Source: Streptomyces sp. WAC 04229 (lineage in GTDB: Bacteria > Actinomycetota > Actinomycetes > Streptomycetales > Streptomycetaceae). From it: DNA of 64,000 bases. The notes beneath the pieces are model-generated. The model was not told where the DNA came from, did not search any database, and was given only the letters and a program-made list of their open reading frames with translations. Both the position numbers and the translations under genes were made by a program. The stretch covers positions 56,458 through 120,457 of the forward strand of contig NZ_QHJH01000003.1 of assembly GCF_003947455.1 (NCBI RefSeq). Direction: 5' to 3'. Below are positions 8,946 through 16,849 of the stretch, piece after piece. How positions within the stretch are numbered: position 1 is the stretch's first letter; each line of letters opens with the position of its first letter.

Positions 8946-10148
8946 ATGACGACGTCAAGTCAGGCCAGCGCGGGTGCGCTGCTGCAGCTGATCCGCAGCG
9001 GCCGCGCCAACACCCGCGCCGACCTCCAGCAGGCGACCGGGCTGTCCCGCTCCACGGTCGGACAACGCCTCGACCTGCTCAACCGCGCGGGGTGGCTGCG
9101 CCACGCCACGGGCAGTTCCACCGGCGGCCGCCCCTCCCACCGGATCGTGTTCGAACCGGGCCACGCCTCGGTGATCGCCTTCGACCTGGAGACCCGGCAC
9201 GCCCGGGCCGCCGTACTCGACCTGGCGGGCACCATCCTGGCCGAGCACACCGCTCCGCTGGACGTCGCCGAAGGGCCCGAACACGTCCTGGACCGGCTGG
9301 CCGAGTGGTTCCCGGACCTCATCGCGGCGGCCGGGATCCCGGCCTCCCACGTGGCGGGCATCGGACTGTCCGTGCCGGGCCCGGTCGACTGGGAGTCCGG
9401 GCAGGTGATCGAGCCGCCGATCATGCCGGGCTGGGACCGGTACCCCATCAGGGAACGGCTCCAGAAGGCGTACGCGGCGAAGACGGGCCTGGACCCGGCG
9501 GCGCACGCGGTGCCGGTGCTCGTGGACAACGACGCCAACCTGATGGCGCTGGCCGAGTACCAGGCCAACCACCGGGACTGCGCCTCGTTCGTCCTGCTGA
9601 AGGTGTCCACCGGCATCGGTGCGGGGGTCGTCATCGGGGACAGCCTCTACCGCGGAATCGACGGCGGAGCCGGGGACATCGGGCACATCCGCCTGCACGA
9701 CCGGTCCGACGCGCTGTGCATGTGCGGCTCCCACGGCTGCCTCGCGGCCGTCGCCAGTGGCCGGGCCATCGCCAAGGAGCTGTCCGCCCTCGGCCTCGAC
9801 ACGACGTCGGGCCGGGACGTGCGGCGGCTGCTCAACGAGGGGCATCCGGACGCGGTCCGGCTGGCCCGGGAGGCGGGACGGCGGGTGGGCGAGGTCCTGG
9901 TGACCGTCGTGACCCTGCTCAACCCCGGAGTGCTGATGATCGCCGGTGAGCTGTCCGGCGTGCCCTTCCTGACCGGGGTGCGGGAGCTGGTCTACCAGCG
10001 GGCCATGCCCCGCGCCACGGCCAACCTCCAGGTCGTCACCTCCCGGCTCGGCGACCACGCGGGACTCGTCGGGGCCGCCGCCATGGTCGTGGAGCACCTC
10101 TACTCCCCCGCCGGCGCCGACGCCCGGCTCGACCGCCTCGCACCGTGA
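8946..10148 (+). CDS. ROK-family transcriptional regulator
   Basis: A 400-residue regulator. An N-terminal winged helix (RADLQQATGLSRSTVGQRLD) precedes a sugar-kinase-like ROK domain with VDNDANLMALAEYQ, GGAGDIGHI and the zinc motif CMCGSHGC. In this signature the residue usually found two after the last Cys, Glu, is Ala (GCLAAVASG), hinting at a sensor rather than an active kinase. The start at 8946 follows GGGGGA. Position inside the sugar-import operon argues that it senses the imported sugar or a catabolite and controls this island, probably through the inverted repeats at 5500-5539. Confidence 0.88.
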   Translation: MTTSSQASAGALLQLIRSGRANTRADLQQATGLSRSTVGQRLDLLNRAGWLRHATGSSTGGRPSHRIVFEPGHASVIAFDLETRHARAAVLDLAGTILAEHTAPLDVAEGPEHVLDRLAEWFPDLIAAAGIPASHVAGIGLSVPGPVDWESGQVIEPPIMPGWDRYPIRERLQKAYAAKTGLDPAAHAVPVLVDNDANLMALAEYQANHRDCASFVLLKVSTGIGAGVVIGDSLYRGIDGGAGDIGHIRLHDRSDALCMCGSHGCLAAVASGRAIAKELSALGLDTTSGRDVRRLLNEGHPDAVRLAREAGRRVGEVLVTVVTLLNPGVLMIAGELSGVPFLTGVRELVYQRAMPRATANLQVVTSRLGDHAGLVGAAAMVVEHLYSPAGADARLDRLAP

Positions 10149-10197
10149 GCACACCCCCGTGCCGCCGTGTGCCGTACCCCCCGAAGACAGGAACACC

Positions 10198-11091
10198 GTG
10201 AACGCTGTCCCCGCCCCCTGGACCGACCGGCCCGTCGAGGTCGGGCTCGTGGGCGCCGGCCCCTGGGCCCGCGCCATGCACGCCCGGGTACTGGCCGCCG
10301 GGCCGGAGACCCGGCTCGCCGCGGTCTGGGCCCGCCGCACCGAGGCGGCCCGGGAGGCCGCCGCGCCCTACGCCGCCCATGTCGCCGCCGGTTTCGAGGA
10401 GTTGCTGGACCACTGCGAGGCCGTGGCGTTCGCCGTGCCGCCCGCCGTCCAGGCCGAGCTGGCGCCCCTGGCGGCGAAGCGGGGCAAGGCGGTGCTGCTG
10501 GAGAAGCCGCTCGGCCCCGACCTGTCCGCGGCCCGCCGCGTCGCCGACGCCGTCGCCGAGGCCGGTGTCGTCTCCCAGCTGGTGCTGACCAAGCGCTACC
10601 ACCCGGCCACCCGCGCCTTCCTCGAAGCCGCGCGTTCCGTCGAGGCGACCGGCGCACGCTCCTGTTACCTCCACGGCGCCTTCCTGGGCGGCGAGTTCGC
10701 CACCGGCTGGCGCCTGGAACACGGCGCCCTGCTCGACCTCGGCCCGCACCTCCTCGACCTGCTGGACGCCTCGGTCGGCCCCATCACGTCGATCCGCGCC
10801 ACCGGCGACCCGCGCCGCTGGACCGAGTTGACCTGCACGCACGAGAACGGCGCCGTCAGCCAGGCCTCCCTGTCCGGCTCGGTGGCCGTCCCCCACGCGC
10901 TCACCCGCGTCGAGCTGTTCGGGCCGGACCAGCCGCTGGTCTACGACACGGCGGGCATCGACCACGAGGAGTGCTGGCCGATCCTGCGCCACGACTTCGC
11001 CACCGCGGTCCGCACCGGCACACCGACTCCGGTGGACGCCCGGCGCGGGCTGTACTTGCAGGGGCTGCTGGACCGGGTCACGTACGAGTAG
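10198..11091 (+). CDS. Gfo/Idh/MocA-family oxidoreductase
   Basis: A 297-residue NAD(P)-dependent dehydrogenase. The N-terminal Rossmann segment is VEVGLVGAGPWARAMHARVL, and KAVLLEKPLGPD carries the family EKP motif. The C-terminal substrate domain has GALLDLGPHLLDLL, where the His lies in the usual catalytic region. GTG 10198 is chosen because AGG lies six bases upstream; a longer start at 10159 has no such site. Last gene of the rightward sugar operon. It ends 14 bases inside the convergent kinase gene. With the MDR dehydrogenase and TIM-barrel isomerase it suggests a route through an oxidised sugar. Confidence 0.82.
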   Translation: MNAVPAPWTDRPVEVGLVGAGPWARAMHARVLAAGPETRLAAVWARRTEAAREAAAPYAAHVAAGFEELLDHCEAVAFAVPPAVQAELAPLAAKRGKAVLLEKPLGPDLSAARRVADAVAEAGVVSQLVLTKRYHPATRAFLEAARSVEATGARSCYLHGAFLGGEFATGWRLEHGALLDLGPHLLDLLDASVGPITSIRATGDPRRWTELTCTHENGAVSQASLSGSVAVPHALTRVELFGPDQPLVYDTAGIDHEECWPILRHDFATAVRTGTPTPVDARRGLYLQGLLDRVTYE

Positions 11092-12454
11092 CGCGCCCGC
11101 AGGTGCGATGCCGGGCCCTGCGGGTGCTGATGTCACGGTAGCCGTAGGCCGCGACTGACAACGCCGTTCCCCCGTAGATCACGGTCTTCGAGTAAGTCTT
11201 CATGCTGGCGAAGACGCTCGTCTGCTCTCCCTCCACCCCGATCATGACGGTGTCCACCAGCACGCCCATGCACAGCAGCGCCGCGATCGCGTAACCCGCC
11301 GCTCGCAGCGGTCTGCCGGAGCCTGGTGTGAGCGCGGCGGTCAGGCCCCAGAGGACAGCCAGGAGAACGAGGAATCCGACGACGGCAGGCGAGTGGAGTT
11401 CGGCGGCGTTCCAGTAGTCGAACGTCGAGACGAACAGCAGGCAGAGGGCCGCCGGAGGTCCGAACCGGGAAAGACTGTCCCGGTCCCGGTCCCGGTCCGC
11501 GGCCCTGTCGACGAAGGGCGCCGTGTCGGCGGGAACGGTGGGAGCGGGCCGAGGCGGTGGGCCCGGCACCACGGCCGTTCGCGTCGTGTCATGCGCGGGT
11601 CCACCCGCCGTGGGGCCGGCCTCATCGAGCCGTAGCAGGGCACGGGACAGGGCGGACGCGTCCGGGTACCTGTCCGCCGGCTCCTTGCTCAGCAGCGTCG
11701 TCACGAGTTCGTCCCAGGCGGCGGGCACCGGACGTACCGCACTCGGAACGGGCGGCGGCTGGGTGAGGTGGGCCGTGAGATACCCGACCGTGTCAGGGGC
11801 CTGGAAGGGAAGCCGCCCCGTGATCAGCTCGAAGAGCAGACAGCCCAGGGCGTACAGGTCGCTGCGCGGCTCCGGGAAGCCGCGCGCCTGCTCGGGGGCC
11901 ATGTACGGCGGACTGCCCACGATGAAGCCGGTCTGCGTGATGCGGTCGGAGTTCGTACTGACGTCGGCGGCCCGCGCGACGCCGAAATCGAGGACCTTCA
12001 CGACGCCGGACACGGAAACGAGGACGTTGGACGGCTTGATGTCCCGGTGCATGACGCCGGCCTCGTGCGCACTCGACAGCGCCTCGCTGATCTGGGCGCC
12101 CCAGCGGGCGGCTTGGGACAGAGAGACTGGCCCCCGGCCCAGCTTGGCGTCCAGGCCCTCCCCACGGAGCAGCTCCATCACCAGGAACGGCACCCGGTCA
12201 CTTCCCGTGGTCTCGCCGAGGTCGTGTGTGGTCACGATGTTGGGATGCTGGAGCCGTGCCGTGAGGCGCGCCTCGCGCAGGAACCTGGCGCGCGTCTCGT
12301 CGCCTCGGCTGCCTCCGCCGGCCAGGAGTGAGATCACCTTGACCGCGACGAGCCTGTCCAGGGTCTCGTCCCGTGCCTCCCACACCTCCCCCATGCCGCC
12401 CGCACCGAGTTGGCGCACCGTCCGGTAACGGCCTCCCAGAAGCTGTCCCTGCAC
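11078..12454 (-). CDS. Membrane-anchored serine/threonine protein kinase
   Basis: A 458-residue Hanks-type kinase. The kinase domain (about residues 1-270) has the glycine loop LGAGGMGEVW, the ATP-lysine in VAVKVI, the catalytic loop HRDIKPSNVL, DFGVAR and the APE-type motif MAPEQARG. A Pro-rich linker and a RDRDRDRD repeat follow. The C-terminus has about four hydrophobic helices (ALCLLFVSTF, VVGFLVLLAVLWGLTAAL, AAGYAIAALLCMGVLVDTVM and IYGGTALSVAAYGY) instead of PASTA repeats. The sensed signal is unknown. The 3' end overlaps the oxidoreductase gene by 14 bp; no obvious partner gene is adjacent. Confidence 0.92.
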   Translation of the reverse strand: MQGQLLGGRYRTVRQLGAGGMGEVWEARDETLDRLVAVKVISLLAGGGSRGDETRARFLREARLTARLQHPNIVTTHDLGETTGSDRVPFLVMELLRGEGLDAKLGRGPVSLSQAARWGAQISEALSSAHEAGVMHRDIKPSNVLVSVSGVVKVLDFGVARAADVSTNSDRITQTGFIVGSPPYMAPEQARGFPEPRSDLYALGCLLFELITGRLPFQAPDTVGYLTAHLTQPPPVPSAVRPVPAAWDELVTTLLSKEPADRYPDASALSRALLRLDEAGPTAGGPAHDTTRTAVVPGPPPRPAPTVPADTAPFVDRAADRDRDRDSLSRFGPPAALCLLFVSTFDYWNAAELHSPAVVGFLVLLAVLWGLTAALTPGSGRPLRAAGYAIAALLCMGVLVDTVMIGVEGEQTSVFASMKTYSKTVIYGGTALSVAAYGYRDISTRRARHRTCGRATRT

Positions 12455-12584
12455 GTCCGAGCCTCCCGCGCCTCGAGTTCACCACCGTCAGTCAGTCAAC
12501 AGGTGAACGAGCGAACTGACAGTCGAGCGCGAGGATAATGACGTGATCGTGACAGGAACGCCACCGGACCGGACCGTCCCGAGA

Positions 12585-12992
12585 TCAGGCCAGGACCGCC
12601 GTGGCCTCCACCTCGACCAGGTGCTCGGGCACGTCCAGCGCCGCGACGCCCAGCAGAGTGGCCGGTGCGGCGGGGGTCTCGCCCAGTCTGGCGGCGGCGC
12701 GGGCGATGCCCTCGAGGAGCAGGGGCATCTTGTCGGGGGTCCAGTCGACGACGTGGACGTTCAGTTTCGCCACGTCGGCGAAGGTGGCGTCGGCCGCGGC
12801 GAGGGCGGTGCCGACGTTGACGTAGCACTGCTCGACCTGCGCGGCGAGGTCGCCTTCGCCGACGGTGGCGCCGTCGGCGTCCCAGGCGACCTGCCCGGCG
12901 ACGAACACAAGTCTCGTGCCGGAGGCGACCGACACCTGCCGGTAGACGTCGGTCTCCGGCAGGTCCGCGGGGTTCACCAGCGTGATGGCCAT
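12585..12992 (-). CDS. RidA family protein (enamine/imine deaminase)
   Basis: A 135-residue protein of the YjgF/YER057c/UK114 family, a trimer that hydrolyses reactive enamine/imine intermediates. Family marks are RLVFVAGQVAWDADG near residues 28-42, KLNVHVVDWTPD and EHLVEVEATAVLA at the C-terminus. The Arg that binds the carboxylate in classical RidA (in the GRMRTxxG region) is not evident, so it may belong to a RidA subgroup with another substrate. The gene is monocistronic between the kinase and gtrA-like genes. Confidence 0.85.
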   Translation of the reverse strand: MAITLVNPADLPETDVYRQVSVASGTRLVFVAGQVAWDADGATVGEGDLAAQVEQCYVNVGTALAAADATFADVAKLNVHVVDWTPDKMPLLLEGIARAAARLGETPAAPATLLGVAALDVPEHLVEVEATAVLA

Positions 12993-13110
12993 GGCTGCTC
13001 TCTCCTTGCCCGTGCTCTCCAGTGGTTACCCGGGAACCGTAGGAGAGTGGCTGGTGACATGGAAGAACGCACTTTTCGGTGACCGGGGCACCTGTTGGTG
13101 ACCGAGCAGG

Positions 13111-13578
13111 TCAGCGGCGGGCGCGGCCTCGGAAGACGGCGAGCCGCAGCACCAGGAAGCGCACCACGGTGACGGCGACGGACGTGGCGGCGAGGACCGC
13201 GGTCTCCGCGGCGGGCGAGGCGGCCGGCTGCTCGTGTCGGAACCACAGCACGGCGCCGGACGTGACCAGGTAGCCGAGCAGGAAGAGTCCGCCGGCCCCC
13301 AGATGGGCACGGACCGGCCCGGCGTCGGCGTGCCGGAACGTCAGGCGGCGGTTGGCCTCCGTGTTGAGCACGGTGAGGACCAGCAGGGAGACCAGGTTGG
13401 CGGCGGCCGGGGGCCACCACAGGCGCAGCGCCCAGTACAACGCCGCCTGTCCGGCGGTCGAGACGACGCCGATCGCGACGAACCAGCCGACCTCGCGCGA
13501 CCACACCCTCCGCCGGACTGCGGGAACACGGGGCGGTCCGGCGGCCTCGGCGACCGACGCCCCCTTCAGCCGAGCCAC
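13111..13578 (-). CDS. GtrA-family membrane protein
   Basis: A 155-residue protein with four hydrophobic helices: VGWFVAIGVVSTAGQAALYW, ANLVSLLVLTVLNTEANR, LGAGGLFLLGYLVTSGAVLW and TAVLAATSVAVTVVRFLVLR. The LNTEANRRLTF stretch is characteristic of GtrA proteins, which are linked to moving lipid-linked sugars across the membrane or to cell-wall glycan decoration. GTG 13578 is chosen because GGAGG lies seven bases upstream; the frame stays open to 13770 but that part has no coding character. No glycosyltransferase is adjacent. Confidence 0.8.
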   Translation of the reverse strand: MARLKGASVAEAAGPPRVPAVRRRVWSREVGWFVAIGVVSTAGQAALYWALRLWWPPAAANLVSLLVLTVLNTEANRRLTFRHADAGPVRAHLGAGGLFLLGYLVTSGAVLWFRHEQPAASPAAETAVLAATSVAVTVVRFLVLRLAVFRGRARR

Positions 13579-13772
13579 ACCGACGCCTCCACCCGGCCGA
13601 CCGAAACGGCAACTCCTGGTCGCGCAGCCTACTACGGCACCGGTAGGCTCTTTGCTCTGTCTTTGCCTTCCGGGAACCCTGTGGTCCCGGAAGGCGTTGA
13701 TCCTGATGACCGCGAGAGATCGCGGCCGGGCACCATGACCGACAAGCAGCAACAGAAGCCGAGGTGGCACGA

Positions 13773-14348
13773 GTGGCGATGTGGGACAAGATCAAGGACC
13801 AGGCCAAGACCTTCCAGCAGTCCCAGGGCACTCGGGGAGCGACCGGATCGGGGCACGGGGCGCAGGGGCACCAGCAGCCCGGCGGGACGGGCTCGTCCTC
13901 GGGCGGCTCCAAGGCCCAGCTGATGGGGTTGTTCAAGTCCCAGCTCGCCTCGGTCAAGACCGAACTCAAGAGCGGTTCCTACCGGGACGCGAGCATGGCC
14001 ATGTGCGCGCTGGTCGCCGCGGCCGACGGCCAGGTGGAGCCGGCGGAGCGGCAGCGCGTCGAGGAGCTGATCGTCTCCAACGAGGTGCTGCAGAACTTCC
14101 CGGCGGACCAGCTCCGCCAGCGGTTCAACCAGCACGTGGACAAGCTTCTGGCCAACTTCCAGCTGGGCAAGACCGAGGCGCTCCAGGTGATCGCCAAGGC
14201 CGCCAAGAAGCCGCAGGAGGCGCGTGCGGTCGTCCAGACCGGCATGGTCGTGGCCGGGGCCGACGGCGTCTTCGAGCCGTCCGAGCAGCAGGCGATCCGC
14301 GAGGCGTGCACCGCGCTGGGCATCTCGCCGACGGAGTTCGGCGTCTGA
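13773..14348 (+). CDS. TerB-family tellurite-resistance-like protein
   Basis: A 191-residue protein with an N-terminal amphipathic start (MWDKIKDQAKTFQQ), a Gly/Ser/Gln-rich linker, and a TerB helical domain from about residue 55: AMCALVAAADGQVEPAER and GMVVAGADGVFEPSEQQAI are the two symmetry-related acidic motifs thought to bind metal. Start choice: GAGG at 13761 fits GTG 13773; ATG 13779 and GTG 13764 are alternatives. Stand-alone TerB genes are common in Streptomyces, and tellurite resistance itself is not implied. Confidence 0.85.
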   Translation: MAMWDKIKDQAKTFQQSQGTRGATGSGHGAQGHQQPGGTGSSSGGSKAQLMGLFKSQLASVKTELKSGSYRDASMAMCALVAAADGQVEPAERQRVEELIVSNEVLQNFPADQLRQRFNQHVDKLLANFQLGKTEALQVIAKAAKKPQEARAVVQTGMVVAGADGVFEPSEQQAIREACTALGISPTEFGV

Positions 14349-14355
14349 TTCACCC

Positions 14356-14799
14356 TCAGGACCGGCGCCGGTGCGCCGCGACTCGCTCCCGTGCCGCACA
14401 GCGGCGTGAGCAGTAGCGGCGCTCCGGCCCGCTGCCCTGGGTGACGAAGACGTTCCGGCAGCCGCCGGAGGCGCAGTCCCTGCCGGGCGGGCGTTGGTGG
14501 TCCCGGAGCAGGACGGCCAACGCCATGCAGGACGAGGCCAGGAACCACTCGGGCCAGGGCGCGTCGTCGTCCCGGTCGAGGTGCGGGTGCCATGGGGTGC
14601 CGCCCCCGTGGGACGTCAGGCGCAGCCTCCAGGTGTGCGCTTGCAGGAGGCGGTCGAGGACGTGTGCCGCGGTGTCGACGGAGTCCGCCGCGAAGACCTC
14701 CCGCAGCAGGAAGGCGGCCGCGCGCATCCCTTCCACGTCGTCCGCGGTGAGATCGACGGGGTCCATCTCGCCGTGGGCGCGCAGCACTTCGGCCACCAC
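14356..14799 (-). CDS. CGNR-type zinc-finger protein, N-terminus uncertain
   Basis: A 147-residue reading frame from GTG 14799. The C-terminus has the CGNR-family zinc motif: CASGGCRNVFV then RRYCSRRCAARERVAAH. The preceding part resembles the ABATE stress-response domain (LTADDVEGMRAAAFLLREVF, then a Trp-rich region). The typical family N-terminus is visible upstream in the same frame (RTAALVNVLADD, roughly 14802-14850) but no ATG, GTG, TTG or CTG exists between it and the stop at 14890-14892. A start is present in another frame at 14905. So the gene may be frameshifted, or the sequence may hold an indel. Its relatives are possible transcription factors. Confidence 0.65.
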   Translation of the reverse strand: MVAEVLRAHGEMDPVDLTADDVEGMRAAAFLLREVFAADSVDTAAHVLDRLLQAHTWRLRLTSHGGGTPWHPHLDRDDDAPWPEWFLASSCMALAVLLRDHQRPPGRDCASGGCRNVFVTQGSGPERRYCSRRCAARERVAAHRRRS

Positions 14800-14940
14800 G
14801 GCGGGCTCCGGGGCGTCGTCCGCGAGGACGTTGACGAGCGCCGCGGTGCGGCGGGCCGCTCGCGACCTGGTCCCGCCGGGCCACCCTGCTCACGGCGGCG
14901 GGCACGGCTGTCGCGGCGGCACTGATCGGTCCGGTCAGAC

Positions 14941-15110
14941 TTCGAAAGTTTCGAACACCATTCTCTTCATCGCGATCACCATCGATCGAGAAATCCTCGG
15001 AACCTCATAAGCAATAGCCACTTCGCGCCATCCACCTGGCCATACAGTCGAGCGCACACACCCAGACCGTCAAGAAATTTTCGCAACAAACTCCGAAACT
15101 GTTGACAGCA
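14941..15110 (+). promoter_or_regulatory. Upstream control region of the xylanase gene
   Basis: TTCGAAA-G-TTTCGAA (14941-14955) is a perfect 7-1-7 inverted repeat. Related half-sites AAATTTTCG (15075-15083) and CCGAAACTGTTG follow close to a TTGACA hexamer (15102-15107); no good -10 is seen at ideal spacing. CGAAA-type repeats are, as I recall, typical of streptomycete xylan-gene promoters. The stretch 14800-15170 otherwise holds no gene. Confidence 0.5.
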
Positions 15111-15170
15111 CACGGTCACAATCCAACACTGGCGGCACCGACAGACCCCCCACCCACAGTCGGAGGACGC

Positions 15171-15869
15171 ATGCGCGACAACCGCGACAACAACGACCTC
15201 GCCCGCCGGATCGACCGCAGACGTTTCCTCGGCGGTGCCGGGGCCGTGGCCCTGGCCGGCACGTCCGGACTGCTCCTGCCGGGCACCGCACAGGCGGACA
15301 CCACGATCAGTACGAACCAGACCGGCACGAACAACGGCTTCTACTACTCGTTCTGGACCGACGGCGGCGGATCGGTGTCCATGACCCTGAGCTCCGGCGG
15401 CAGCTACCGGACCTCGTGGACCAACTGCGGCAACTTCGTCTGCGGCAAGGGCTGGAGCAACGGCGGACGCAGAACGGTGCGGTACTCGGGCAGCTTCAAC
15501 CCGTCCGGCAACGGCTACCTGACCCTCTACGGGTGGACCTCGAACCCGCTCGTCGAGTACTACATCGTGGACAACTGGGGCACCTACCGGCCCACGGGCA
15601 CGTACAAGGGCACCGTGAACAGCGACGGCGGCACGTACGACATCTACCGGACGACCCGGTACAACGCCCCTTCCGTCGAAGGCACCCGCACCTTCGACCA
15701 GTACTGGAGCGTGCGGCAGTCGAAGCGGACCGGAGGGACCGTCACGACGGGCAACCACTTCGACGCGTGGGCGCGCGCCGGGATGCCGCTCGGCAGCTTC
15801 AGCTACTACATGATCATGGCCACCGAGGGCTACCAGAGCAGCGGCAATTCCAGCATCTCGGTGAGCTGA
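15171..15869 (+). CDS. Secreted endo-1,4-beta-xylanase, GH11, Tat-exported
   Basis: A 232-residue enzyme that cleaves xylan outside the cell. ATG 15171 follows a GGAGG box. The N-terminus carries a twin-arginine signal (DRRRFLGG, residues 15-22) ending near AQA at 40-42. The GH11 jelly roll follows: [15 protein letters not shown], then [11 protein letters not shown] with the catalytic nucleophile E129, and [10 protein letters not shown] with the acid/base E219. There is no carbohydrate-binding module, so it resembles the Tat-dependent single-domain XlnC of S. lividans rather than XlnB. Confidence 0.95.
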   Translation: MRDNRDNNDLARRIDRRRFLGGAGAVALAGTSGLLLPGTAQADTTISTNQTGTNNGFYYSFWTDGGGSVSMTLSSGGSYRTSWTNCGNFVCGKGWSNGGRRTVRYSGSFNPSGNGYLTLYGWTSNPLVEYYIVDNWGTYRPTGTYKGTVNSDGGTYDIYRTTRYNAPSVEGTRTFDQYWSVRQSKRTGGTVTTGNHFDAWARAGMPLGSFSYYMIMATEGYQSSGNSSISVS

Positions 15870-15925
15870 CCGTCCGCCCGGAAAGCGATTGACGGCCGTC
15901 CGTGCCGAAGGGTCGGATGAGGCAT

Positions 15926-16849
15926 ATGAGTTCAGAGCAGATGCACACGGACGCGTACCCCCTCGACGAGCGTCTGGTGCGGCGGCTGGTCGACGGGCAG
16001 TTCCCGCGCTGGGCGGGGCTGCCCGTCGAGCGCTTTCCGTCCGGTGGCACCGTCAACGCGATGTACCGGCTGGGTGACGACATGGTCGTCCGACTGCCGC
16101 TCGTCGAGGGCGGCGTGGCGGACGTGACGGCCGAACGGCACTGGCTGCCCCGGCTGTCGCCCCTGCTCCCCGCCACCGTGCCCGAGGTGCTCGGGCACGG
16201 TGAGCCCGCCGAGGGATACCCGTGGCCCTGGTCGGTGTACCGGTGGCTGCCCGGCGAGATCCCCGAGGCAGGGGCACTGACCGATCCCGTGGCGCTGGCG
16301 GGTGATCTGGCCGGGTTCGTCTCGGCGATGCGGGCCGTCTCCCTGGCCGACGCTCCCGGGGCGCACCGCGGCGGCCCGCTCGCCACGCTGGACGCGGCGA
16401 CGCTGGCCGCCCTCGAGGAACTGCGCGGCCTGCCCGAGGAGGACATCGACTGCGACGCGCTGGCCGCCGTGTGGCAGGACGCGCTGCGGGCCCCGGCCTG
16501 GGACGGGCCGCCCGTCTGGCTGCACGCCGACCTGATGCCCGGCAACCTGCTGGTCGAGGGCGGCAGGCTCACCGCGGTCATCGACTTCGGGTGCGTGGGA
16601 GCGGGCGACCCGGCCTGCGACCTCTTCCCGGCGTGGAACCTGCTGCCCGCGGGCGCCCGGGAGGTCTTCCGGGAGAAGCTCGGCGTCGACGACGCGACCT
16701 GGCGGCGCGGCCGGGGGCGGACCCTCTCCCAGGCACTGATCGCGCTGCCCTACTACCGGAACACCAACCCGGCGATGGCGGGCAACGCCCGCCACGTGAT
16801 CCGCGCGGTGCTGACGGAGCGGGGGCAGGTGCCCCGGGGCGCCGCCTAG
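15926..16849 (+). CDS. Aminoglycoside-phosphotransferase-fold kinase
   Basis: A 307-residue protein with the APH fold. The catalytic HxDxxxxN is in VWLHADLMPGNLLVE; the metal-binding Asp is in TAVIDFGCVGAGDPACDLFP. The N-terminal lobe has a nucleotide-loop-like PSGGTVNAMYRLGDDMVVRL. Members of this subgroup phosphorylate small hydroxylated compounds; only some inactivate antibiotics, and nothing here shows drug resistance. Start is ambiguous: ATG 15926 is chosen, with 15917 and 15941 in frame. Its stop overlaps the convergent hydrolase by four bases (CTAG shared). Confidence 0.8.
   Translation: MSSEQMHTDAYPLDERLVRRLVDGQFPRWAGLPVERFPSGGTVNAMYRLGDDMVVRLPLVEGGVADVTAERHWLPRLSPLLPATVPEVLGHGEPAEGYPWPWSVYRWLPGEIPEAGALTDPVALAGDLAGFVSAMRAVSLADAPGAHRGGPLATLDAATLAALEELRGLPEEDIDCDALAAVWQDALRAPAWDGPPVWLHADLMPGNLLVEGGRLTAVIDFGCVGAGDPACDLFPAWNLLPAGAREVFREKLGVDDATWRRGRGRTLSQALIALPYYRNTNPAMAGNARHVIRAVLTERGQVPRGAA

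Noticed and set aside
15926..16849. Antibiotic-resistance aminoglycoside phosphotransferase
   Set aside because: Only the general APH fold is visible; no feature ties it to a drug, and most streptomycete members are metabolic kinases.
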